Shown here: positions 1 through 6,040 of the stretch, piece by piece | How the letters are laid out: each line of letters starts with the position of its first letter | Numbering within the stretch: position 1 is the stretch's first letter | NCBI GenBank assembly: GCA_014729935.1 | Contig: WJJB01000131.1 | Coordinates: 1 to 10,059, forward strand | Direction of reading: 5' to 3' | DNA length: 10,059 nt | Origin: Candidatus Bathyarchaeota archaeon | GTDB taxonomy: Archaea; Asgardarchaeota; Lokiarchaeia; Sigyniarchaeales; Sigyniarchaeaceae | Notes under the pieces: generated by a model | What the model was told of the DNA's origin: nothing | The model's database searches: none | The model's input: only the letters and a program-made list of their open reading frames with translations | Translations under genes and position numbers: made by a program

Positions 1-292
1 ACCACGAGCCATTACTCGGACTCCCATTAATTGCATCATCGAGAATCGTATACAAGCAAATGAAAGCAATCCCCACAACTAATCCCAATTGGATGAGCTT
101 GGTGATACCAATCATTTTTACAAACTGGGGAGACTTGAATGAATTCTTCAGCTTAAGCTTGAACTTCTTCTTTGCTCGTCCATGTTTTGCCCTGCGGAGC
201 TCGCCGATGAGAAGCGGTACGAAAACACCACCAAATACAGCAGCTGCTATATACCCAGCTGAATACAATACTTTGTAATCGAAGCAACCCAT
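1..292 (-). CDS. Small two-helix membrane protein, C-terminus cut off by window edge
   Basis: The frame is open from an ATG at 292-290 to the left edge, giving 97 visible residues with no stop, so the gene continues outside the window. Two hydrophobic segments are visible: residues about 10-30 (around YIAAAVFGGVFVPLLIG) and about 69-88 (around LGLVVGIAFICLYTIL). Between them lies a strongly basic stretch of about 35 residues rich in Lys and Arg (RAKKKFKLKLK). By the positive-inside rule this loop should be cytoplasmic, placing both termini outside. I do not recognise the family. The ATG is preferred because a TATA-like element at 327-336 would start transcription about 15-20 bases before it, and an AAGGA lies upstream. 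A TTG at 322-320 in the same frame is an alternative that would add ten residues. Function unknown. Confidence 0.6.
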   Translation of the reverse strand, partial: MGCFDYKVLYSAGYIAAAVFGGVFVPLLIGELRRAKHGRAKKKFKLKLKNSFKSPQFVKMIGITKLIQLGLVVGIAFICLYTILDDAINGSPSNGSW

Positions 293-620
293 AAAATCAC
301 GTTCCTTTTCAAATGATTCCAACCTTAATTTTTAAACCAAGGAAGGTAATCTCCTATGTTTCTTCTTCGGTAAGACCTTTTAAAAATATGCAGGTGTTTT
401 TTTCAATTCATTTAAAACCCACCTATTACCGTTTTCCGCCAGAAAGCCACGTTATCTATTAAATATAAGAAAATTCAGTGCTTCAAGTCATGATGGTTCC
501 ATGAGGCAGTTGAAAGCATTTGGTCCCTTATGGAATTTTGCCCCAGGCCTTGAACCACTCATGATTTCCAATGGAGAACATAAAAAACAGCGGATGGTTG
601 AGAGAACATGATTAATTAGC
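293..620. other. Divergent intergenic region with several A/T-rich candidate promoters
   Basis: This stretch separates a leftward and a rightward gene, so it should hold promoters for both. A/T-rich candidates are at 379-390 (TTTTAAAAATAT), 458-469 (ATTAAATATAAG) and 579-588 (CATAAAAAAC). The last is best placed for the gene starting at 621, predicting a leader of only about ten bases. The 458-469 element would imply a leader of more than 100 bases. A run of seven T lies at 397-403. I see no convincing gene here on either strand; the minus-strand frame at 488-769 mostly overlaps the coiled-coil gene and looks like a shadow. Confidence 0.4.
327..336 (-). promoter_or_regulatory. TATA-like promoter element for the leftward membrane protein gene
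   Basis: On the minus strand this reads TTTAAAAATT. It lies about 35-44 bases ahead of the ATG at 292, the distance expected for an archaeal TATA box followed by a short leader. No matching BRE could be judged by eye. The call rests on position and composition only. Confidence 0.35.
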
Positions 621-1121
621 ATGGCACCTTCTCCCACGCCCGAGGCAATCAAGGAATCCATCAGGCAATATTTAATGCAGGTGGATGGGTTTTCAAAGGC
701 GATAGAGGACATTAGGAAGAAATGCTTCATTCCCCACGCAGAACTTGAAAAGTTACCCAAGCGCGTCAAGGAGGCGCGGCAGATTCAGGAAAAAATCTTT
801 GACGAATTGCAGGGATTGGAATACCAGCTGGAATCCGCAATCAACAAGCAAAACCCGTCCATGAAGAAATTGGACAGGCTACACGACAAGATACAGGAAA
901 AACGGCAGCAATTGCTGGATGCGGAAGATCGCTTGAACAAGCTAGAAGGGAAACTTGAGATTCAAGAGTCATGCCAGAATGATGGCGAGGAGATCGAAGA
1001 ATCATTGCGGGAGGACTATCAGGCCGTTGTCCAGAAGCTTCTCAATGCCCGCAAGATGTTCCCGGACCTTTACAAGGAAGTGGAAGATGAAACAGGAATC
1101 CATTTTTTCACGCCCTTCTAA
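621..1121 (+). CDS. Coiled-coil protein, paralogue 1 of a tandem pair
   Basis: A 166-residue, highly charged protein with no signal peptide or membrane segment, so probably cytoplasmic. Residues about 8-155 are dominated by Glu, Lys, Arg, Gln and Leu in heptad-like spacing and should form long helices or a coiled coil, with a break near residues 110-120. It ends in TGIHFFTPF. The gene at 1379-1873 has the same length, the same central block (SMKKLDRLHDKIQEK here, SMQKLDNLHAITQER there) and the same ending (GI-x-F/I-x-TPF), so the two are paralogues. The start is the first ATG after an in-frame stop at 609-611. There is no clear ribosome-binding site, so a short-leader or leaderless transcript is possible. 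Function unknown; coiled-coil similarity alone to SMC- or prefoldin-type proteins would not assign a role. Confidence 0.75.
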   Translation: MAPSPTPEAIKESIRQYLMQVDGFSKAIEDIRKKCFIPHAELEKLPKRVKEARQIQEKIFDELQGLEYQLESAINKQNPSMKKLDRLHDKIQEKRQQLLDAEDRLNKLEGKLEIQESCQNDGEEIEESLREDYQAVVQKLLNARKMFPDLYKEVEDETGIHFFTPF

Positions 1122-1378
1122 CACGGGGCATCACCTTGCCTCGGGACACCATCTTTCATGCCATGCCATGGAAAAACTAAATCATGCGTTGATTGGCAAG
1201 AAATTCGAGGAGGTAGATCACTCAATGCGATGCATGATGCTGGTGTTGATGGGTGCGTGAAATTTCACGCTGGTTTCCCTCCAGTAACAAAACCAAGAAC
1301 AGGTTGCGGGGAAATATGTGGGAATTGGCGTTCCAGGAAAAAAAGTTGAATAGAAGCTGGGATTAGGTTTTATCAAGG
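1122..1378. other. Gap between the coiled-coil paralogues
   Basis: This 257-base gap is longer than normal operon spacing, so the second paralogue may have its own promoter. It holds the 16-base palindrome at 1255-1270. A GGAGG at 1208-1212 followed by ATG at 1224 would encode only twelve residues (stop at 1257-1259), which I do not call as a gene. The A-rich stretch around 1336-1352 is the only weak promoter candidate ahead of 1379. Confidence 0.4.
1255..1270. promoter_or_regulatory. Perfect 16-base palindrome, possible operator
   Basis: The sequence GCGTGAAATTTCACGC equals its own reverse complement over all 16 positions. It lies 109 bases ahead of the second coiled-coil gene. Perfect dyads of this size in an intergenic gap are typical of sites for dimeric winged-helix or HTH regulators. 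With no unpaired centre it is a DNA-binding dyad candidate rather than a hairpin terminator. No regulator is identified in this window. Confidence 0.4.
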
Positions 1379-1873
1379 ATGGAAGATCACCAGAAACTCA
1401 AGGCTTCGATCAAGCACCTCATTTCTTGGTTCGATGAAGCATCCAAGACAATCCGCGAAATAGAGGACCGGCAGGAGGGACCCGGGAAGGAGGCACGGGA
1501 TCTCACGCAGCGATTGCAAGCCGTGAGATCCAAAAGAGAGGATGCAAGAAATTCGCTCAATAGCGCAAAGTACAAGTACGAGAATGCCTTGAAGAACAGG
1601 AAAACAAGCATGCAAAAGTTAGATAATCTTCACGCGATCACCCAAGAGCGCACCAACACGTTACTTGAATTGAACGAGGAGTTGGAGATACTTGAGTTGC
1701 GCCTTGAAGAGCTCGCATGCATGGATGCAACCAGTGACACTGAACTGGGAAAAAATAAGGAACAAGTGAAGGCACTCAGGCGGAAACTCACGGATTTACA
1801 CCAAGCCTATCCAGCCATCTACAGTGTGTGCGAAAAAGAGCTAGGAATATTCATCCTTACACCTTTTAAGTAA
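1379..1873 (+). CDS. Coiled-coil protein, paralogue 2 of a tandem pair
   Basis: A 164-residue charged, helical protein with no signal peptide or membrane segment. Heptad-like Leu/Ile spacing runs through residues about 5-150, densest around TLLELNEELEILELRLEEL. It matches the gene at 621-1121 in length, in the central block starting SMQKLDNLH and in the C-terminal tail ending LGIFILTPFK, so a tandem duplication followed by divergence is the simplest history. The most conserved parts are the central block and the final ten residues, suggesting a binding surface or assembly contact there. The ATG at 1379 follows AAGG directly and has no well-spaced ribosome-binding site. The stop lies 47 bases from the end of the convergent TIM-barrel gene. 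Function unknown. Confidence 0.75.
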   Translation: MEDHQKLKASIKHLISWFDEASKTIREIEDRQEGPGKEARDLTQRLQAVRSKREDARNSLNSAKYKYENALKNRKTSMQKLDNLHAITQERTNTLLELNEELEILELRLEELACMDATSDTELGKNKEQVKALRRKLTDLHQAYPAIYSVCEKELGIFILTPFK

Positions 1874-1920
1874 CACGAGTTCGAGAAGGATCCAAAATGC
1901 CGCTAAAAGACCATTGAGGG

Positions 1921-2937
1921 CTACTGGTAGTATCGCTTGTAGAAGTTTGCCATGTCATCAATGGAGGATGGAGAGTCTACTTCCACGTGGAGATGCCTGT
2001 CGTGTATCAGGGATCGCTCTTGGCATGTCTCGATCATCGAGAGTACCAACTCGGAGTTTTCTTGGAACTTGGTTACATGAACGGGTAATTTCATGGTTCC
2101 ATGATTTTTAACCACGTCCATGAATGGCACGAGGTGTTGGTCTATGGTACCATCATTAGCGTGAATGTGGTATACTTTGACGTGCTTCGCGAATTCTGGA
2201 AGGAAATTGTCCAGTTCCTCCCGCGGGGCATCATCCCGTTGCAATGACAGGAGGAAATGACCCGTGTCGAAGCAAAACTGGTGCCGATCTGCCAAGTCGC
2301 CGTTTCCCGTTCTTTCCAGCTCATTCACCAGTTGCTCACGCCATTCAATGAGATTTTCGAGCAACCGGTATCGTGCAATGGAATCCTGGGCATTCTCCCA
2401 GCATAACACGGTGTTGGTTGACCTGGTGATATCCATGATATCTTCACGGGTCATGAGATCGATCCAGTCTTGATCCGTATTTGTTGTTTTCACGAGCGGT
2501 GCATGCAGCACCATTGCTTCCACGTCCAGAAGCTCGCAGAGGTGCATGGCGTTCTCGTACGTCGACGCGAATCCCGGGGCAAGGGGAAGGTTCTGGTGGT
2601 CAAAATTGACGTGAAAGCCAAGTGACCAGTCATTGCCAAAACCAGAACGTGCCACCGCATCCAACCAAGGCTTCCGGACGAACTCATTACTCATCAACCC
2701 GGTCAAGCCACACATGTGAATAACACCACCATGGGATTTTCCCGATGCTTCATTCGCCACCTCGACAAGCTTTCGCACCCCATCGATCAATTGAGGAAAC
2801 ACCTGCTCGGGTTCAACCCCCTGTATCTCATATTCTGCCAAGATTGACTTGTCTCCCAGCAAGTGCCTTGCATATATCGAGAAGCCAACGCGATCCATGG
2901 TGCGTTCCATCATCACCGCGATCCGGGAAGGTTCCAT
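1921..2937 (-). CDS. TIM-barrel metalloenzyme, xylose isomerase-like / AP endonuclease 2 superfamily
   Basis: A 338-residue cytoplasmic protein. Metal-ligand motifs lie in the order expected for this barrel: H109 in LGFHVNF, H145 in MVLHAP, E181 in CWENA, D224 and H227 in FDTGHF, H257/H259 in VYHIHANDG, D266 and H268 in TIDQHL, and E319 in HVEVDS. Endonuclease IV uses nine ligands in this order. Sugar isomerases and epimerases of the same fold keep only a subset, and the HANDG-x3-DQH motif also resembles them. The substrate is therefore open: an abasic site in DNA, or a sugar or sugar phosphate. At 338 residues it exceeds typical Nfo (about 280). The ATG at 2937 begins five bases after the alaX stop; an in-frame TTG at 2946, overlapping that stop, would add three residues. 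The arrangement implies co-transcription and translational coupling with alaX. Confidence 0.75.
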   Translation of the reverse strand: MEPSRIAVMMERTMDRVGFSIYARHLLGDKSILAEYEIQGVEPEQVFPQLIDGVRKLVEVANEASGKSHGGVIHMCGLTGLMSNEFVRKPWLDAVARSGFGNDWSLGFHVNFDHQNLPLAPGFASTYENAMHLCELLDVEAMVLHAPLVKTTNTDQDWIDLMTREDIMDITRSTNTVLCWENAQDSIARYRLLENLIEWREQLVNELERTGNGDLADRHQFCFDTGHFLLSLQRDDAPREELDNFLPEFAKHVKVYHIHANDGTIDQHLVPFMDVVKNHGTMKLPVHVTKFQENSELVLSMIETCQERSLIHDRHLHVEVDSPSSIDDMANFYKRYYQ

Positions 2938-2942
2938 TACTT

Positions 2943-4118
2943 TCAAGCATTTTCTAGAAGTGACTCGATGGTATCGAACAACACTCTTGGACTCGGCTCC
3001 TGCTCCATCTTGCCTTGTGAAACTTTCTGGTTGCCCCCTCCTTTGCCGCCATGTGTCTCCAAGAAGGCATTGCAGATACCACTTGCTGGCATATCCTCTG
3101 CTGAGGAAAAAACGATGAACCTACCTCCATCGCCCAGGACCACGAGGATGGAATTCCATGGGAACTTGCTAAACGCCGGAGCAATGACTTTCTTTTCGAG
3201 GGGGATCTCGAGGATACTCACGCCGAAGCCGTTTATTGCACGTTGGGGCCTCGTGGCAAGCATGCCTAGCAATTCCTGAGCGACCGTGATCAAGTCGTCC
3301 TGCAGCTGTTCGTGTTTATCCAACCGCCCGGTGATAGTATCAAGGACTCTCGCGTGATCTTGATTCACGTGATTTGCTAATTCAAACACCGTGGTATTAG
3401 CACGTGCCAAGGCGCTAATGGCATCGTCTCCCACAAGAAACGTGAATTTTACTCCCTTCTTAACACCCTCCAAGTAGATAGGTCCAATCTCGCTCGTGTC
3501 TTTCACGTGTGTTCCCCCGCAGCAAGTTACCTCGATATCTTCCACTTGGATCACCCGGACGGGATCCTCATCGGACATCAAGCCCCGGATGATATCACCA
3601 TATTTCTTGATGGCCTCTTCCCTAGAAAGAACCACGTTCTTGACGGGATGTTGCGTGAACAGCACGTGGTTAACCGATTCGATGATTTGTTCTATCATGG
3701 ACCCATCAACATGCTTGTTCACCCTTGCAGTGAAACCCCCGGGGGTTATCGAGACGCTCGTCGTGTTCCGGTCATGTTCTTCAAGCATGATGGACGAAAA
3801 CACATGCTGCGCCGTGTGGGCTTTCATGAGCAAGTAGCGTCGATCCCAGTTAATGAGCCCCTTGACTTCATCCTGTACTTCCAAGCAGCCGTGGACCCCG
3901 GTCACGTGGTGCAGGATGGAACCGTCATCTTCCCGTGATACCCGGGTAACGTCCAACTCCATCTCGTTTACCTTGAGCATGCCAAGATCGCATGATTGCC
4001 CCCCACTTTCTGGATGGAACAATGTGCGGTCCAACACGAGTCCATTCTCCCTGATATCCACAATTTCTGCCACGAACGTGTGTGCGTATGGATACTCCCA
4101 ATAAAGTTTCTCGGTCAT
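2943..4118 (-). CDS. alaX: AlaX-L type alanyl-tRNA editing hydrolase
   Basis: A 391-residue cytoplasmic protein that should hydrolyse mischarged Ser-tRNA(Ala) (or Gly-tRNA(Ala)) in trans, a proofreading role known for AlaX proteins. Residues 1-100 form the N-terminal barrel with the HPESGGQ motif at 35-41, the family's conserved glycine-rich motif. The zinc-binding editing site follows: HTAQH at 101-105 and CGGTH at 200-204. The C-terminal region has the DHHA1-like motif GGKGGG at 357-362, as in the C-terminal domain of AlaRS. The motifs and the length near 400 residues mark the long AlaX-L form rather than AlaX-S or AlaX-M. No aminoacylation domain is present, so it is not a truncated AlaRS by content. 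The ATG at 4118 has a well-placed ribosome-binding site, and the gene is the first of a two-gene unit with the TIM-barrel gene. Confidence 0.92.
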   Translation of the reverse strand: MTEKLYWEYPYAHTFVAEIVDIRENGLVLDRTLFHPESGGQSCDLGMLKVNEMELDVTRVSREDDGSILHHVTGVHGCLEVQDEVKGLINWDRRYLLMKAHTAQHVFSSIMLEEHDRNTTSVSITPGGFTARVNKHVDGSMIEQIIESVNHVLFTQHPVKNVVLSREEAIKKYGDIIRGLMSDEDPVRVIQVEDIEVTCCGGTHVKDTSEIGPIYLEGVKKGVKFTFLVGDDAISALARANTTVFELANHVNQDHARVLDTITGRLDKHEQLQDDLITVAQELLGMLATRPQRAINGFGVSILEIPLEKKVIAPAFSKFPWNSILVVLGDGGRFIVFSSAEDMPASGICNAFLETHGGKGGGNQKVSQGKMEQEPSPRVLFDTIESLLENA

Positions 4119-4124
4119 TCAATG

Positions 4125-4131
4125 CACCTGC
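4125..4131 (-). promoter_or_regulatory. Ribosome-binding site of alaX
   Basis: On the minus strand this reads GCAGGTG, six of seven matches to GGAGGTG, with six bases to the ATG at 4118. It fixes the start of alaX. A weak A/T element (GATTAAATGG on the minus strand, about 4160-4169) lies upstream and could be its TATA box. Confidence 0.55.
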
Positions 4132-4226
4132 CTGCCACGATAGCAGTCAATGTTATCCATTTAATCCAATGTGAACTACCCGGTTATGAATGAATACCGG
4201 GGGTTCCATCGAGCCCACCGCCGCTT

Positions 4227-4773
4227 CTAGCACGCGCGGGCTGTGTATCGATGCAAGTAACCCAAGAATTTCTCCTCGAGTGACTCCCCGTTCACGGGGG
4301 ATTGACGCGATAGGAAACGGAGCATGATGTTGACGGCAGAGTTAAGAATTCTACCGGTACTGTTTCCACAATCGCAAGTGATAACGCGGTCGGAAAGCTT
4401 TCGGTTCTCTTCCTTCCCGCAGCTGTAACATGTTTTCGTGATGTTTGATTCATCGATCTTGTTACTCTTTTACCTATTCTTGCCGCCTTGTAGGTCAAGA
4501 ATCGGGCGAACCGTTCCATCGATCCCATATTTTAGAGCGAGTGGGTCAAGGTCTTGCTTACCTTGTTTTCCCGCGGGGAGGTCGTTCTGTTGCTTAGTGT
4601 AGGTGATTCTTGGTTCTCGTTAATCCTCGGGCAAGTCCTTGTTCCGATCCCACCACTCTTTTCGTTCCGATATGGCGAAATTTAAATCAGCCTACACTTC
4701 TCGGACAAGGCGAGCAAGACCTCTTCTTGCTCGAACGATGGGTAATACCGATCTTCTTGGTGAAGATCATCAT
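4227..4773 (-). pseudogene. tnpB: Remnant of an IS605-family tnpB with an internal deletion
   Basis: The minus strand encodes both ends of a TnpB protein. The N-terminal part starts near the ATGs at 4773/4770, shifts frame near 4755, reads RYYPSFEQEE...LSEKCRLI, shifts again near 4676 and continues NFAISERKEWWDRNKDLP. The C-terminal part reads MERFARFLTYKAARIGKR, shifts frame near 4461-4465 (one base lost) and continues IDESNITKTCYSCG...CDCGN...NSAVNIMLRFLS to a stop at 4227-4229. A TAA at 4532-4534 interrupts the join. The zinc-finger cysteines survive, but the RuvC-III DRD is now GRI, and the middle with RuvC-I and RuvC-II is missing. At 547 bases it is about half of a normal tnpB. It cannot make an active guide-RNA nuclease. 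No tnpA is seen nearby. Confidence 0.8.
4286..4299. repeat. GC-rich hairpin at the 3' end of the tnpB remnant
   Basis: CCCCG at 4286-4290 pairs with CGGGG at 4295-4299 around a TTCA loop. It lies within the last 75 bases of the tnpB remnant. In IS605-type elements the 3' end of tnpB and the right end encode the guide (omega/re) RNA scaffold, which ends in hairpins, so this may be a relic of that RNA. A similar hairpin in inverted orientation lies upstream of tnpB at 4819-4838. Confidence 0.35.
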
Positions 4774-4818
4774 TTCTATGACTATTTACTTGTTTATAAG
4801 TTTGACGTGGCGATTCAA

Positions 4819-4838
4819 CCCCCACGTGAACGTGAGGG
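4819..4838. repeat. Hairpin upstream of the tnpB remnant, inverted relative to 4286-4299
   Basis: CCCCCACG at 4819-4826 pairs with CGTGAGGG at 4831-4838 around TGAA, with one C/A mismatch. Read on the minus strand it has the same core (CGTTCACG, then GGGG, then TTGA) that the plus strand shows at 4289-4304. The pair flanks the tnpB remnant and could be the element's subterminal end structures. The match is imperfect, so chance is not excluded. Confidence 0.35.
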
Positions 4839-5061
4839 ACTTCTCGCCGAGTAAGTTAAAATTAACTGTGACTTGAATAGTTGGGATTAGATCGATCCTA
4901 TCTTAACCATTAATTCAAACTTGAGCGATCTTGGAGTGTGACGGAGAAAGTCTTCACGTGGAATCCTACAAGGCAGTGGATTCAGGCCGCTCGTGGTAAC
5001 CACGCGGACTCGTGCCCAAAAGGCACGGGCTCCAAAGCATGCGTGGCAACGTACCGAACCC

Positions 5062-5644
5062 GCCCTAGACGGGATGGGGCGTCTTTTCGCCACCTATACC
5101 CGCAATGGCAAGTACTTGAGTCCATCAAAACGCCGGGGGATGAACAAATGCGTGGCCTTATACCGCTACGCCGATGAATTCATCGCTCTGGCCCGTCCAA
5201 GCAGATCTTGGTGGAACACGTGATACCGAAGGTTAAGCGGTTTCTCGGAACCCTTGGTCTCGACCTTAACAAGGCCAAGACGGGAATCGTGAACGTTTCC
5301 GAGTGGTTCGATTTCCTGGGCTTTAGGTTCCAACGATTTCACCGGAAGGACGCAAGCAAGAGAACGTTCTTGTACCAGCCAAGCCGGAATAGGATGGACC
5401 GGTTCGCCCGGAAATTGAAAGGTTTCTTGCGTCACAATCGACACGTGGAAGTGAAGGAGCTTATCAAGGGCTTGAACCAGCGCATCCGGGGCTTCTGCAA
5501 TTACTTCAAGTGGAGAATTCCCATGAAGCGTTTGCGCACCTATCGTTACGGGTGTATGAGATGCCCAATTTCTGGCTTTGCCATTGGCATCGCAAGCGAG
5601 GAAAGAAATGGCTCCATAACCGGTACTGGAATGCCGGGGTATGA
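5062..5644 (+). pseudogene. ltrA: Degenerate group II intron reverse transcriptase/maturase
   Basis: Homology begins at about 5062 with ALDGM, the part of the palm just after the usual SPLLAN block, so the front of the enzyme (RT0-RT4) is gone. The catalytic YADD box is YADE at 5167-5178. A frameshift near 5190-5201 is followed by GLDLNKAKTGIVNVSEWFDF and LGFRFQRF (end of the palm), then the thumb/X domain with RFARKLKGFLRHNRHVEVKE and RIRGFCNYFKW. A second frameshift near 5512-5516 leads to NSHEAFAHLSLRVYEM and KRGKKWLHNRYWNAG, ending in a TGA at 5642-5644 that overlaps the first bases of domain V. With a missing front, two frameshifts and an altered catalytic motif it cannot encode an active enzyme. 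Confidence 0.85.
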
Positions 5645-5676
5645 GCCGGGTGCGGTGAAAGTCGCACGCCCGGTTC
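5643..5676 (+). ncRNA. Group II intron domain V, intact
   Basis: This 34-base hairpin is canonical. GAGCCGG (5643-5649) pairs with CCGGTTC (5670-5676, one G-U pair). GTGCGGT (5650-5656) pairs with GTCGCAC (5661-5667). The GAAA tetraloop is at 5657-5660, the two-base bulge at 5668-5669 and the catalytic AGC triad at 5644-5646. Every structural landmark of the ribozyme active-site domain is present, in contrast to the decayed protein gene beside it. Confidence 0.9.
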
Positions 5677-5679
5677 TTC

Positions 5680-5711
5680 GGAACACGGGTGTTGATACCC
5701 GCTGATTCCAT
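5680..5711 (+). ncRNA. Group II intron domain VI with bulged branch-point A and 3' splice site
   Basis: GGAA (5680-5683) pairs with TTCC (5706-5709), CA (5684-5685) with TG (5703-5704) and CGGGT (5686-5690) with ACCCG (5697-5701). A5705 is left unpaired on the 3' strand, the position of the lariat branch point. AT at 5710-5711 gives the AY intron end. Three bases (5677-5679) join it to domain V, the normal linker length. Confidence 0.8.
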
Positions 5712-5987
5712 GCATTGCTGCCCTCGTCGCCCCTGTTACTGCCTGCCCGTGCCAGGCTGGCGACCGGGTGTTAACGGCTCGTGCAATGACTCCCCGGCAG
5801 TACACTGCGATCCTTCCAGCCGTACTGTCAATATCATCACCTTTTTCACGCCGTTCCTTTCCATGCTCCCTTACATCTACAACCAAGAAAGGGTTGCTGA
5901 TCATCCACCGCATTCCCCAGAACTGATGAAGATAAATTGCATGATCGGGCTAATTACAGGGGGAAACAACCTTCTTTTCCTATTAAA

Positions 5988-5997
5988 TTTATATATT
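5988..5997 (+). promoter_or_regulatory. TATA box of the surface protein gene
   Basis: TTTATATATT lies in an A/T-rich stretch 44-53 bases ahead of the ATG at 6041. Transcription starting about 25 bases downstream (about 6018-6022) would give a leader of roughly 20 bases that includes the ribosome-binding site. This is the best archaeal promoter in the window. Confidence 0.6.
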
Positions 5998-6028
5998 CAT
6001 AATTTTATTGATTAGGTATTCCTTAGAA

Positions 6029-6035
6029 GAAGGTG
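6029..6035 (+). promoter_or_regulatory. Ribosome-binding site that sets the surface protein start
   Basis: GAAGGTG matches GGAGGTG in six of seven positions and ends five bases before ATGATG at 6041. It places the start at 6041 rather than at the in-frame TTG at 6008, which would lie upstream of the ribosome-binding site and of the likely transcription start. Confidence 0.65.
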
Positions 6036-6040
6036 AAAAA

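Larger units (their letters stand above)
4936..5711 (+). mobile_element. Truncated group II intron
   Basis: The 3' end is firmly defined. Domain V at 5643-5676 and domain VI at 5680-5709 are complete, and the intron ends AT at 5710-5711, matching the AY rule. A GTGTG at 4936-4940 matches the GUGYG 5' consensus and is the most likely left boundary, although this is an inference. Stable hairpins at 4992-5004 (CGTGG-TAA-CCACG) and about 5011-5027 (CGTGCC-CAAAA-GGCACG) fit remains of domain I. At about 776 bases it is far shorter than intact ORF-bearing group II introns (about 2-3 kb). The loss includes the front of the reverse transcriptase and probably much of domains I-IV. It lies opposite in orientation to, and about 160 bases from, the tnpB remnant. 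Confidence 0.75.
5712..6040. other. Intergenic region ahead of the surface protein gene
   Basis: The first part (5712-5850) is GC-richer than the rest and would be the 3' exon of the intron; I recognise no gene or tRNA in it on either strand. Open frames here (minus 5506-5913, plus 5689-6015) lack a ribosome-binding site and run through the intron boundary or the promoter, so I treat them as chance. The last 60 bases are A/T-rich and contain the promoter and ribosome-binding site of the surface protein gene. Confidence 0.45.

Noticed and set aside
1224..1259. Twelve-residue frame behind a GGAGG
   Set aside because: Too short to support as a gene. The GGAGG to ATG spacing of eleven bases is long, and the sequence is repetitive ATG/GTG.
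4711..4733. Perfect 9-base inverted repeat (CGAGCAAGA / TCTTGCTCG) and a neighbouring 7-base hairpin at 4750-4768
   Set aside because: Both lie in the N-terminal coding part of the tnpB remnant (PSFEQEEVLLAL region). The symmetry comes from the codons used for that conserved segment, so a separate regulatory role is not supported.
4639..4854. Plus-strand open frame that could encode a 71-residue protein
   Set aside because: The minus strand of 4530-4773 encodes recognisable TnpB sequence, so the plus-strand frame is a shadow. It also lacks a ribosome-binding site.
5712..5850. GC-rich block considered as a tRNA or structured RNA
   Set aside because: No T-arm GGTTCGA-type motif, acceptor pairing or anticodon arm could be drawn on either strand; only short 5-base stems are visible.
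5506..5913. Minus-strand open frame of 135 residues
   Set aside because: It crosses the intron 3' splice site and domains V and VI, is very rich in Arg and His, has no ribosome-binding site and resembles no family I know.
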